From positions 1 through 23,518 of the forward strand of contig UREH01000016.1 of NCBI GenBank assembly GCA_900546835.1: DNA of 23,518 bases, written 5' to 3'. The notes under the pieces are model-generated. The model ran no database searches. It saw only the letters and a program-made list of their open reading frames with translations, and was not told where the DNA came from. This DNA comes from an uncultured Porphyromonadaceae bacterium (lineage in GTDB: Bacteria > Bacteroidota > Bacteroidia > Bacteroidales > Muribaculaceae). Shown here one piece after another: positions 8,635 through 16,876 of the stretch (position 1 is its first letter; each line of letters begins with the position of its first letter). Made by a program: the position numbers and the translations under genes.

Positions 8635-11061
8635 TCAGAAATCGATGGAAAGACGCACATTAAACTGTCGGCGGGTCAGATAGTTTGGAACGGCATACTG
8701 AATACGGTTCACATCTGTCACCCAATAATAGCTTGATACATTGGAGATATCGAGAAGATTGAACACATCGAATCCCACCCAGATTGACTTCAGCCATTTG
8801 TGAAGCCCGGATGGATTGGCGTCGTCGGACAGAGGAGCAAGCAAAGCATAGCTCAGACCGACATCGACACGTTTGTAGGCCGGAGCACGGAAATACCCCT
8901 TGTCGCGGGTAGAATGTGGAGCCGTGGTCGGGAGTCCATCAGAAAATATGCCGCGCAATGAGAATTTCAGTTTCGGGAATTTCGGGAAATAATCAGTGAA
9001 ATAGAGTGCGAAAGAATAGCGTTGGTCGGTAGGCCTGGGCACATTCACACCGTTCAGATTCTCGGATGTCTTCATAAATGAGAAGGAAATCCAGGAATCG
9101 GTACCCGGCACAAACTGGCCGAACAGTTTGAAATCAAGTCCGGCTGTATACCCGTCGGTAAGATTCTCGCCCTGATAGACAACACGGAGATTCTGTATCT
9201 CATATGGAATGAGATTGTTCAGCTTTTTATAATAAGCTTCAGCCGAGAATTTAAACGGGCGGCTGAACATGCGGAATGTACGGTCGGTACCCAGAATAAA
9301 ATGTATGCTCTGTTGCGACTTAATCTCATTGTTGAGCAATACCTCGGTATTGCCATAGGCATCGGCCACCGGCCTACGGAACTCCTTGTAGAAAGGCTGC
9401 TGATAATACAGTCCGGTTGCGAAGCGTAAGGTCCATGCGGGGTTGCGTTCAGGCACAAAAGCCACGTTCAAGCGCGGAGAAAACAGAAATTCCTTGTTGA
9501 AATCCCAGTAACTCAAACGGATGCCGGCGTTGAAAGCAAAATATCCGAGCGACGACTGCAGGCGGTAGCTGTCTGCCACATAAAATGCCAGACGGGTTGT
9601 AGAAAGATCTTGATTCGACGTCAGGTTACTGATTACACGGATATGCTGGCCATCGGTAGGAAGTGTATAACCGGCGGAGTCCCGCAGCTCCCACTCTCTG
9701 GTACGCTCCATTATCGTCTGACGATTGAAATTAAACCCATAGGTCAGATTATGCCTGTTGATTCCCGTATGCCCCTGCAAACCGAGAGAAAATACTGAAA
9801 TCTTCAGGCGATTTCGCGCATGCTCGTGATACCGGCCCACACCAAGCTCGCCACCAACGGCATTGTCCGGATTTCCCTCGCCGGTCGTTCCGGCCTGATC
9901 AAGCCAATATTCGCCGGATATATCGTAGCCGACAAGCTCGTTGGTAAGGAATCCAGATGCCAGAAGCGACAACGAGGTGGATTTCGAATGGGTATAGGTG
10001 AGATTCAAGGCTCCGAACCAGGTCTCGAAGCGATCCTTTTCCTCTCCGTCGAAATACACCTTGAACTGTTTGGCATCTGTGGAAGTTCCAAAATTCGTCT
10101 CGCGGTCGGTAGGCTTGAATTTATAGCGGTTTACGGCTATGTTGCCCAAAAATGAAGCTTTCCACTTGGGAGAAATCTTCCAGATCAAATTGGTCTGGTA
10201 ATCGAAAAATGAAGGATCATATTCACCCTTTGTCTCGAGCGAGCTAAGCAGTGAATTGTTCTTTTTGAAACGGATGCCGTGCAGTTGGGAAAAATGTTTC
10301 GAACTCTGGCCGAGAGCAAGCGAGAAGCCCATAAGCGAACCCGTGACAGAGCCCTCGAACGACTCGGGCTCGCGATATGTTATGGACAGAGCCGACGACA
10401 TTTTGTCGCCATATTCCACACCGTAGCCTCCAGTCGAGAATCCGATTGATCCTACCATATCCGGATTAATAATCGAAAGGCCCTCCTGCTGCCCGGACGA
10501 GATAAGTTGGGGGCGATAGACTTCCACCCCGTTGATATACACAGAGTTTTCATCGAAAGTACCGCCTCTAACCGAATACTGGCTGGACATTTCGTTGGTG
10601 GAATTCACGCCTGCGAGCGTGGAAAGCATCGATTCGATTGACCCTCCGGTGGCATCGGCAGCGAGAGAATATGCCTCCTTATCGATGGTCTGCATCTGCG
10701 ACGTCTGCTTTCTGAAGTCAGTAACCTCAACTTCCGCAAGCTGACGGTCTTTCTGCTTAAGATGTACATTCAGCGCGAGGTCTCCGCGCGGTTTGATTAG
10801 ATTACGCTGGAGTTCATCATAACCTATAAGGGTGAACACCACGGTAAGCGTATCGTTGGCCGGTTGCGGACAACTCATACGGAATGTGCCGTCGAGCCCG
10901 GTATTGGTGCCGACAGCCGTTCCGGCAACACGGACCGTGACAAACTCAAGAGGATCCCCGTCGACAGAGGTAACCTTTCCATGGATCTTCACCTGGCAAT
11001 TTGCAGCTAGGGAGACAAGCATGGAAACAAGCAGGAACAGGTATTTATGATAATTCTTCAC
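8635..11061 (-). CDS. TonB-dependent outer-membrane receptor with N-terminal carboxypeptidase-regulatory-like domain
   Basis: 808 residues, start codon GTG (11059-11061); no ATG lies between the upstream in-frame stop at 11092-11094 and this codon. A signal peptide runs from KNYHKYLFLLVSML to about AANC, with probable cleavage just before QVKIHGKV. Residues about 24-105 form the carboxypeptidase-regulatory-like beta domain (IHGKVTSVDGDPLEFVTV). The plug follows at about 115-225 (IESMLSTLAGVNSTNEMSSQYSVRG, then GYGVEYGDKMSSAL), then a 22-strand-type barrel ending in NVRLSIDF, with the terminal Phe typical of barrel proteins. At 808 residues it is shorter than SusC-type receptors and has no SusD partner next to it. 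Import of a metal complex, cofactor or small oligomer by TonB energy is therefore more likely than polysaccharide uptake; the substrate is unknown. It lies upstream of the DUF6155-type gene and divergent from nhaC. Confidence 0.92.
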   Translation of the reverse strand: MKNYHKYLFLLVSMLVSLAANCQVKIHGKVTSVDGDPLEFVTVRVAGTAVGTNTGLDGTFRMSCPQPANDTLTVVFTLIGYDELQRNLIKPRGDLALNVHLKQKDRQLAEVEVTDFRKQTSQMQTIDKEAYSLAADATGGSIESMLSTLAGVNSTNEMSSQYSVRGGTFDENSVYINGVEVYRPQLISSGQQEGLSIINPDMVGSIGFSTGGYGVEYGDKMSSALSITYREPESFEGSVTGSLMGFSLALGQSSKHFSQLHGIRFKKNNSLLSSLETKGEYDPSFFDYQTNLIWKISPKWKASFLGNIAVNRYKFKPTDRETNFGTSTDAKQFKVYFDGEEKDRFETWFGALNLTYTHSKSTSLSLLASGFLTNELVGYDISGEYWLDQAGTTGEGNPDNAVGGELGVGRYHEHARNRLKISVFSLGLQGHTGINRHNLTYGFNFNRQTIMERTREWELRDSAGYTLPTDGQHIRVISNLTSNQDLSTTRLAFYVADSYRLQSSLGYFAFNAGIRLSYWDFNKEFLFSPRLNVAFVPERNPAWTLRFATGLYYQQPFYKEFRRPVADAYGNTEVLLNNEIKSQQSIHFILGTDRTFRMFSRPFKFSAEAYYKKLNNLIPYEIQNLRVVYQGENLTDGYTAGLDFKLFGQFVPGTDSWISFSFMKTSENLNGVNVPRPTDQRYSFALYFTDYFPKFPKLKFSLRGIFSDGLPTTAPHSTRDKGYFRAPAYKRVDVGLSYALLAPLSDDANPSGLHKWLKSIWVGFDVFNLLDISNVSSYYWVTDVNRIQYAVPNYLTRRQFNVRLSIDF

Positions 11062-11302
11062 AGCAGGAATCTCGATATAGTCTATTTGTAGCTATTTCCT
11101 GAAGCAGATGGCCTGGGAGGCCCTTTAAGAAACAGTTTATTTATCTTATGTTTTTAACGGAAACGGCGCTGCCATTTCATCAGATATTTAACGGATTTCA
11201 ACGCAATAAATTATATATGATGTCGTTTTAAGAAAAATCACGTCGGTTTGAGAGAATAGACCCTATTATACGAAAATCTATTAAATTCAACGATTTAAAG
11301 GA
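11062..11302. promoter_or_regulatory. Divergent intergenic region between TonB receptor and NhaC genes
   Basis: A 241-base AT-rich spacer that must hold the promoters of both divergent genes. I found no clean TAnnTTTG element in either direction; the closest plus-strand string is TCGGTTTG near 11243-11250, which lacks the A at position 2. A short perfect inverted repeat, GGCCT-GGG-AGGCC at 11110-11122, lies 49-61 bases upstream of the receptor's GTG and could be a leader hairpin or operator. No riboswitch fold is recognisable. Confidence 0.45.
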
Positions 11303-12778
11303 TTGGAAATTAAAAAGGTAAAAAAGAATCAGACATCTTCGGTGCAATCAGGACGCAGACACAAAATAAGTTTATGGGCTGCACTTCTGCCTATTATCGC
11401 ATTGCTTGGATGCCTTGTAACCATAATAGCCGTTGACGGTCCGGATGCTATCGCCGGCTACTCGCCCTATGCACTTCTCGGAGCCGCCACATTGGCTTTG
11501 ATTGTAGCGGCATCAGCCGGCACTCTGTCCCTGCGGGGCATAAAACTCGGACTGGCCCGCTCAGCCAGACAGATTCTGCCGGCTGTCCCGATGCTTTTCT
11601 GCATCGCCGTAGTCGCCACAACCTGGATGGTTTCGGGAGTTGTGCCTACGCTTATATGCTACGGACTTGCATGGCTTAATCCAACGTTCTTTCTTGTATC
11701 CACTTGTCTTATATGCGCTGTCGTATCCGTGCTTACCGGAAGCTCATGGTCAACAATCGCCACAATCGGCGTAGCTTTCATGGGTATAGGTACAGTGATG
11801 GGCTACAATGCCGGCTGGATTGCAGGTGCAATTATATCCGGCGCTTATTTCGGAGACAAGATCTCGCCGTTGAGCGACACCACTGTTGTGGCCTCCTCTG
11901 CATGCGGAGTCGATCTGTTCGCCCATATGCGCTATCTGATGCTGTCGTCTGTTCCGGCGCTGACCGTCGCACTGATAGTATTCGCGTGCGCCGGACTTGC
12001 GACGGATCTTTCCGGCGTCAGTGAGGATTCCGGCGAACTGCAGAAAGCCCTTGACGGAATTTTCAATATCTCATCCGTCACGCTCCTCATTCCGCTGATC
12101 ACGCTTCTGATGATTGCATTCAGGATTCCTACCCTATTGATCCTGGCCACAAGCGGACTTCTGGGTGCAATCGGCATATTTGTTTTTCAGCCCCAGCTGG
12201 GCCACAACATTCTGTCGGCATCGCTCACCATCTGGGGTGGGAACAATGTCAACGCCATATCCGGACTTGATGCTTCCGTGGCCGACCTCATTTCTACCGG
12301 AGGTATACTCGGAATGCTCCCGACCGTATTTCTCGTGCTCTCCGCAATGATGTTCGGAGCCGCGTTGATAGGAACCGGTCTCCTTGCCATCGTAACGGAG
12401 GCATTTGTGCGTCGGCTCCACAGGCGCCAATCTATCGTAGGCGCGACTGTCGCATCAGGACTTATGATGAATTCCACCACTGCCGACCAGTATCTCTCAT
12501 TGATAATTACCGGCAATATGTTCCGCAACCTTTATCGTCGGTACGGACTTGAACCGCGATTGCTTTCCCGCACCATAGAGGACTCGGTATCCGTTACCTC
12601 CGTTTTGATTCCATGGAATTCGTGTGGCATCACACAATCGACAGTCCTCGGTGTGGCCACTCTGACCTATCTGCCGTTCTGCGTGTTCAACTGGCTTTCT
12701 CCCTGCATGAGCATCATACTCGCATGGACTGGATGGAAGATCCGTACCATCCATCGGGCGAACGTCGCTACGGCGTAA
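11303..12778 (+). CDS. nhaC: NhaC-family Na+/H+ antiporter
   Basis: 491 residues with about 11-12 hydrophobic segments. This inner-membrane antiporter family exchanges external protons for internal sodium. Family signatures visible are TGSSWSTIATIGVAFMGIG, followed by GAYFGDKISPLSDTT, the most diagnostic NhaC motif. A second conserved patch reads MMNSTTADQYLSLIITGNMF, and PWNSCG is near the C-terminus. The start codon is TTG at 11303; an in-frame stop at 11282-11284 leaves no ATG or GTG upstream, and the first transmembrane segment begins only about 24 residues in, so a later start would damage the protein. AAAGGA lies directly upstream at 11297-11302 but almost abuts the start, so it is a doubtful Shine-Dalgarno site. 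The N-terminus is strongly basic (EIKKVKKNQ), consistent with a cytoplasmic end. Substrate preference (Na+, Li+, or malate/lactate exchange as in some relatives) is not readable. Confidence 0.9.
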   Translation: MEIKKVKKNQTSSVQSGRRHKISLWAALLPIIALLGCLVTIIAVDGPDAIAGYSPYALLGAATLALIVAASAGTLSLRGIKLGLARSARQILPAVPMLFCIAVVATTWMVSGVVPTLICYGLAWLNPTFFLVSTCLICAVVSVLTGSSWSTIATIGVAFMGIGTVMGYNAGWIAGAIISGAYFGDKISPLSDTTVVASSACGVDLFAHMRYLMLSSVPALTVALIVFACAGLATDLSGVSEDSGELQKALDGIFNISSVTLLIPLITLLMIAFRIPTLLILATSGLLGAIGIFVFQPQLGHNILSASLTIWGGNNVNAISGLDASVADLISTGGILGMLPTVFLVLSAMMFGAALIGTGLLAIVTEAFVRRLHRRQSIVGATVASGLMMNSTTADQYLSLIITGNMFRNLYRRYGLEPRLLSRTIEDSVSVTSVLIPWNSCGITQSTVLGVATLTYLPFCVFNWLSPCMSIILAWTGWKIRTIHRANVATA

Positions 12779-12834
12779 CAACCGCGATTTTAAGGCGACA
12801 TAAATTTATTCTCCGAGGTAAGCCGGAAAATCAC

Positions 12835-12843
12835 TAACTTTAC
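12835..12843 (+). promoter_or_regulatory. Possible Bacteroidota -7 promoter element for the aminotransferase-HAD pair
   Basis: TAACTTTAC matches the Bacteroidota -7 consensus TAnnTTTG at all fixed positions but the last (A for G). It lies 26 bases before the aminotransferase ATG, giving a leader of about 24 bases. No good -33 TTG element is visible at the right spacing; only TTTATTC lies near 12805. Confidence 0.4.
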
Positions 12844-12869
12844 GGCTGAATTTTTTCACATTATCGCAT

Positions 12870-14000
12870 ATGATCAAGCTATCACTGCCCCATCTCGCAG
12901 GCAAAGAAAAAGAGTACGTGAATCAGGCCATAGATTCCACATGGATTGTGCCGCTTGGTCCCTGGGTTGATGAATTCGAGCATCGGTTGGAAAAGTTTCT
13001 CAACGCCCCCGATGTTGTCGCGCTTTCTGCAGGCACGGCGGCAATCCATCTCGGGTTGGTAATGGCAAGGGTAGAACCGGGCGACGAAGTGATTTGCCAG
13101 GATCTGACCTTCTCTGCCAGCTGCAATCCAATCACATATCTCGGAGCCAAGCCGGTATTTGTCGACAGCGAAAGCGACACATGGAATATGGACCCCTCGC
13201 TGCTTGAGACTGCTATTCGCGAGCGGTATGCCGCTACCGGACGCTATCCCGCAGCCATCATCCCGGTGCATCTCTACGGGATGCCGGCCGATATGAGCCG
13301 CATAATGGCGATTGCCTCCCGATATGGCATTCCTGTTGTTGAAGACGCCGCCGAAGCCCTCGGCTCAACCTATGAGGATAAATTTTGCGGAACGTTCGGG
13401 AAATACGGAGCCCTCAGCTTCAACGGCAACAAAATCATCACCACGTCGGGAGGTGGCGCACTCGTATGCCCTGACAAAGAAAGCGCCGACCGGGTGAAAT
13501 TCCTCTCAACGCAAGCACGTGAGAACCGACCATACTATTATCATACTACCATCGGCTACAATTACAGGCTGAGCAACGTCTCGGCAGCTATTGGATGCGC
13601 CCAGGCAGAGGAACTCGCGCAGCGTGTGGAGCGCCGACGCACAATCCACACCATTTACACGAAACTCCTTGCGGGCAACGACGCTATTCGTGTTCACTCC
13701 GAGCCTTCCGGGAAATATAACTCAAATTTCTGGTTGTCCACTATTCTACTCGACCCCCAAAGGGCCAGAATTACACCCGACGAGCTACGCATCGCTCTTC
13801 TTGAAAGAAATATAGAGACGCGCTTAATCTGGAGGCCGATGCATATGCAGCCTGTATTCGAAAATTGTCCCTTCTATGGAAACGGCACGGGCGAGGACAT
13901 CTTTGCCCGCGGACTATGCCTCCCAAGTGGCTCGAGTCTCACCGACGGCGAAGTACATGAGGTTGCCGACGCTATTCTTGAGATTATACGGAATCGCTGA
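12870..14000 (+). CDS. DegT/DnrJ/EryC1-family PLP aminotransferase (PglE-like sugar aminotransferase)
   Basis: 376 residues, cytoplasmic. The family transfers an amino group, usually from glutamate, to a 4-keto (or 3-keto) nucleotide sugar, making aminodideoxy sugars for surface glycans. The N-terminus IKLSLPHLAGKEKEYVNQAIDS and the LGPWVDEFE segment resemble PglE, WbpE and EpsN-type enzymes. The PLP-binding residues are visible: Lys188 in SFNGNKIITTSGGG forms the internal aldimine, and Asp159 in PVVEDAAEALGS contacts the pyridine nitrogen. SAGTAAIHLGL (53-63) is the phosphate-binding loop. An HAD phosphatase gene starts 2 bases after its stop, so the two are translated from one message. No epimerase, dehydratase or acetyltransferase is adjacent, so the substrate sugar must come from enzymes encoded elsewhere. 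Confidence 0.92.
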   Translation: MIKLSLPHLAGKEKEYVNQAIDSTWIVPLGPWVDEFEHRLEKFLNAPDVVALSAGTAAIHLGLVMARVEPGDEVICQDLTFSASCNPITYLGAKPVFVDSESDTWNMDPSLLETAIRERYAATGRYPAAIIPVHLYGMPADMSRIMAIASRYGIPVVEDAAEALGSTYEDKFCGTFGKYGALSFNGNKIITTSGGGALVCPDKESADRVKFLSTQARENRPYYYHTTIGYNYRLSNVSAAIGCAQAEELAQRVERRRTIHTIYTKLLAGNDAIRVHSEPSGKYNSNFWLSTILLDPQRARITPDELRIALLERNIETRLIWRPMHMQPVFENCPFYGNGTGEDIFARGLCLPSGSSLTDGEVHEVADAILEIIRNR

Positions 14001-14002
14001 CA

Positions 14003-14680
14003 ATGGTTATCGCTTTCGACCTTGACGACACATTGTACTTTGAGCACGATTTTCTGGAGTCCGGGCTTAAAGCCGTGGCACATGAACTGCACCAACAAGG
14101 CATTCTGGAGTCACATGAGGCTTTTCGCATCCTCCATAGCAAACCGACTCCTGCCGAAGGCATAGACGCACTCGTAGATGTGATAAACCGTCTTCATGGT
14201 GAAGGCCATATCCCCGTAGCTGAAATTCTGCGGATTTACCGAAGCCACTTCCCGTCGATTGCATTACGCGACGGAGGAGTTGACTTACTCAGGACGCTGC
14301 AGAGACTACGAATCCGGATGGCGATTATCACTGACGGAAGGTCGGAAACTCAGCGCAACAAAATCCGAGCTCTTGGTCTTGATGACTATGTGAATCCGGA
14401 TTATATTATAATCTCGGAAGAAACCGGAGCAGATAAAACCACTCCTCTTCCGTTCGAACGGCTTGCCGCGCTATGCCCCGGAGAGGATTCATTCGTTTAT
14501 ATCGGCGACAACCCCGCCAAAGATTTCCATTGGCCCAACGAAATGGGTTGGACGACCATCCAGATTGATAATGAGGAAGGAGCGACCATCCATCAGCAGA
14601 CACCTTCACCACTCCAGAAATATAACGCTAAATACCATATACGGCATCTATCCGAACTTCTCGGGATAATTGCCGGATAG
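14003..14680 (+). CDS. HAD-superfamily hydrolase (probable phosphatase)
   Basis: 225 residues, cytoplasmic. All four HAD motifs are visible: motif I FDLDDTLY (nucleophile Asp6, acid/base Asp8), motif II IITDG (Thr110), the motif III lysine at 145 in GADKTTPLPF, and motif IV YIGDNPAKDF (Asp169 and Asp174). A helical cap of subclass C1 type lies between motif I and motif II (about residues 15-90). The physiological substrate is unknown; a sugar phosphate or nucleotide-sugar intermediate is a reasonable inference because the gene follows the sugar aminotransferase by 2 bases. The protein is of ordinary length for the family. It ends 40 bases before the promoter element of the porin unit. Confidence 0.9.
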   Translation: MVIAFDLDDTLYFEHDFLESGLKAVAHELHQQGILESHEAFRILHSKPTPAEGIDALVDVINRLHGEGHIPVAEILRIYRSHFPSIALRDGGVDLLRTLQRLRIRMAIITDGRSETQRNKIRALGLDDYVNPDYIIISEETGADKTTPLPFERLAALCPGEDSFVYIGDNPAKDFHWPNEMGWTTIQIDNEEGATIHQQTPSPLQKYNAKYHIRHLSELLGIIAG

Positions 14681-14720
14681 CCGGACTGGCGATGCGGCTT
14701 TCTATTACAGAAAAGTTTGC

Positions 14721-14729
14721 TAACTTTGC
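14721..14729 (+). promoter_or_regulatory. Bacteroidota -7 promoter element upstream of the porin unit
   Basis: TAACTTTGC is an exact match to the Bacteroidota housekeeping -7 consensus TAnnTTTG plus the often-seen following C. Transcription would then be expected to begin around 14732-14733, which is where the ATG of the 25-codon ORF lies. The -33 side is weak: no TTG sits about 19-21 bases upstream, only GGCTTTC. The TTTG at 14716-14719 is too close to serve as -33. Confidence 0.6.
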
Positions 14730-14732
14730 ATC

Positions 14733-14810
14733 ATGGTGCAACGTCTTGTCCGTCTATCGGCCAAACTGGTTGAACGATATATTTCGGTTGCGCACGTACG
14801 CCTACAATGA
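14733..14810 (+). CDS. Putative 25-codon upstream ORF coupled to the porin gene
   Basis: ATG 14733 to TGA 14808-14810 encodes MVQRLVRLSAKLVERYISVA followed by HVRLQ. The ATG falls within a base or two of the start point expected from the promoter element at 14721-14729, so the message could be leaderless or nearly so. Its stop overlaps the porin start as ATGA, an arrangement typical of translational coupling. The peptide is basic (four Arg and one Lys in 25 residues, against one Glu). Its hydrophobic residues are spaced three to four apart, as in an amphipathic helix. It may be a leader peptide that controls entry of ribosomes to the porin gene, a small membrane-active protein, or a chance ORF. 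No homologue is recognised. Confidence 0.4.
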   Translation: MVQRLVRLSAKLVERYISVAHVRLQ

Positions 14811-16780
14811 ACAAAAAGACATTAACAGCATATCTACTTCTCCTGGCAGCCTCCGCACTCCTTTCGATGCCTCTTGAAGCAGCGAAGAAGCCGGTGCTCG
14901 AGCCATCTTTCGCATGGAGAGTCGACCCACTGCTCGGACAACGGTCGCCGGCCACCATCGATACGGTCTTCCAGAATTATTCGCTTGAATTCGTTCCACA
15001 GCAAATCAGTCCGGCATATGCAACGACCGGCAACTATTGCGCCGAGGGATACAATCTGCTTTACATGGAGCGACCCATTCAGAGCGATTTTCATTTCCGC
15101 GACGCCCTTGAGGCGTGGATTCCAACAATGTCGAAAGCGAGATTCTATAACACGAGAATCCCGATGACACTTCTAAGTTACAACTTCGGCGGAGGGAAAG
15201 AGAACGGTCAGGACCGGTTCTCGACCATTTTCTCGGCAAACGCCAACGCTCGCACACAAGTCGGCGCCCTAATCGACTACATCTATTCCAAAGGCTCTTA
15301 CGAAGACCAGGCCGCCAAAGACCTCAACTGGGGCTTCTCGGGGTCGTATCTCGGCGAGCACTATGAATTCCAGGGATCGTTCACACATTTCAATCTTGTA
15401 ACCAAAGAAAACGGCGGCATAACCGACGACCTTTACATTACAGATCCTGCCGTGGTGCAGGGTGGCAACACCTCCGTGAATGCCAAGCAGATTCCGACAA
15501 ACCTTTCTGATGCACATAACCGAGTGAAAGGTACTGACCTATGGCTCAATAACCGCTATAAAATCGGATTCTGGCGCGAGGAGCAAGTGAACGACACTAC
15601 AGTGAAACGCACGCTCGTGCCGGTGACCAGTTTTATATGGACACTACGCTACCGCGAATCGAAACATTCATTCCGAAATGAAAACATGACCCAGAATCTC
15701 GAATTCTGGCCTACCACATACCTCAATCCGGTCGAGACCGACGATTTCCAGAAATACTGGAGCGTAAGGAATACCATAGGAATCTCACTGCTTGAAGGAT
15801 TCAATAAATGGGCTAAAGCAGCTCTCACAGCATTTGCCACCCACGAGATACGTTCCTACTCGATGGAAAGCGGGTGCAAAGACCCGACGGGCGCGCAAAT
15901 CGAGGCAATGGCACCGATTACAATCTCCGACATCCCCCTCGCTGAAAAGGAGAATCTACTATGGGTAGGCGCCAGACTTACTAAGCAACAGGGAAGAATC
16001 ATCAACTATGACGCTACCGGCGAAATAGGACTTGTAGGCCCTGCCGCAGGTGAAATCAAGGTAAACGGCGAACTCACCACACGCATTCCCCTTCTTGGCG
16101 ACACGGTTCCCGTACGAGCATTCGGACATTTTACGAACCTTTCCGCACCATGGCTCATGCAGCATTTCTGGTCGAACCACTTCATGTGGGAAAACAGTTT
16201 CTCCAAGACTCGGTCTCTGAGGTTGGGAGGAGAGATTTCCATACCATGGACGCAAACCCACTTCAATTTTGCAGTTGAGAATGTTCAGAATCAGATTTAC
16301 TTCAATGAAAACGCGTTGCCGGCACAGCATGGGGGCTCAGTGCAGATTGTCAGCGCCACTCTGCACCAGAACTTCCACTTCGGACCGTTTTACTGGCAGA
16401 ACCGCCTGACATGGCAAAAAAGTTCGGAACAGGCGGTCATTCCTCTCCCGCAACTCGTTGTAGCCTCGAATGCCTCACTCCAGTTCAAAATTGCCACACT
16501 TTTTGTGCAGTTCGGCATAAACGGCACATATTTTACGAAATATAAAAGCGTTGACTTCCAGCCGGCCACCATGTCGTTTTACAACCAGAACGCAGTTGAT
16601 ATAGGCAATTATCCGATGGTCGACGTTTATCTCAATTGTAAATTATCGAAAGTGCGGTTCTATCTTATGATGAGCCATGTAAATCAGGGTCTTACGGGTA
16701 CGAACTGGTTTTCGATGCCGCACTATCCCATCAATCCGCGGAAGTTTCAGCTCGGACTCTCCATTGATTTCGCAAACTGA
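14807..16780 (+). CDS. Porin_10-family putative outer-membrane porin
   Basis: 657 residues. A Sec signal peptide covers NKKTLTAYLLLLAASALLS with probable cleavage around LEAA-KK (residues 25-27). The mature protein matches the Bacteroidota 'putative porin' family (Pfam Porin_10) as I know it: a conserved N-terminal segment (FAWRVDPLLGQRSPATIDT), RFYNTRIPMTLLSYNFGGG near residues 117-135, DRFSTIFSANANARTQVG, and KDLNWGFSGSYLGEHYEFQG. Repeated amphipathic strands with aromatic girdles run to the end, which reads FQLGLSIDFAN. The protein sits in the outer membrane; the solute is unknown. Its ATG overlaps the stop of the small upstream ORF, and a strong promoter lies 78 bases upstream. It converges on the efflux operon with a shared hairpin between them. 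Confidence 0.88.
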   Translation: MNKKTLTAYLLLLAASALLSMPLEAAKKPVLEPSFAWRVDPLLGQRSPATIDTVFQNYSLEFVPQQISPAYATTGNYCAEGYNLLYMERPIQSDFHFRDALEAWIPTMSKARFYNTRIPMTLLSYNFGGGKENGQDRFSTIFSANANARTQVGALIDYIYSKGSYEDQAAKDLNWGFSGSYLGEHYEFQGSFTHFNLVTKENGGITDDLYITDPAVVQGGNTSVNAKQIPTNLSDAHNRVKGTDLWLNNRYKIGFWREEQVNDTTVKRTLVPVTSFIWTLRYRESKHSFRNENMTQNLEFWPTTYLNPVETDDFQKYWSVRNTIGISLLEGFNKWAKAALTAFATHEIRSYSMESGCKDPTGAQIEAMAPITISDIPLAEKENLLWVGARLTKQQGRIINYDATGEIGLVGPAAGEIKVNGELTTRIPLLGDTVPVRAFGHFTNLSAPWLMQHFWSNHFMWENSFSKTRSLRLGGEISIPWTQTHFNFAVENVQNQIYFNENALPAQHGGSVQIVSATLHQNFHFGPFYWQNRLTWQKSSEQAVIPLPQLVVASNASLQFKIATLFVQFGINGTYFTKYKSVDFQPATMSFYNQNAVDIGNYPMVDVYLNCKLSKVRFYLMMSHVNQGLTGTNWFSMPHYPINPRKFQLGLSIDFAN

Positions 16781-16806
16781 ATCCATCAGTATAATATGAC
16801 AACGTT

Positions 16807-16850
16807 GACCGCCCGTCGATGGATATTTCGCATCCGGGAGCCGGGCGGTC
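16807..16850. terminator. GC-rich hairpin between convergent genes, probable bidirectional terminator
   Basis: GACCGCCCG (16807-16815) pairs perfectly with CGGGCGGTC (16842-16850), a 9-base GC-rich stem around a 26-base loop that holds a small nested hairpin (GGAT 16821-16824 with ATCC 16832-16835). It lies between the 3' ends of the porin gene (ends 16780) and the RND pump gene (ends 16877 on the other strand), where both transcripts need to stop. There is no strong T-tract on either side, so classical intrinsic termination is not certain. Confidence 0.55.
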
Positions 16851-16876
16851 GATTGTGTTATGTTCCGATGTAGGGA

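Noticed and set aside
14672..14706. CCGG-ATAG-CCGG and nearby GCC/GGC repeats at the HAD gene end as a terminator
   Set aside because: The stem is only about 4 bases and overlaps the stop codon, with no T-tract; too weak to call.
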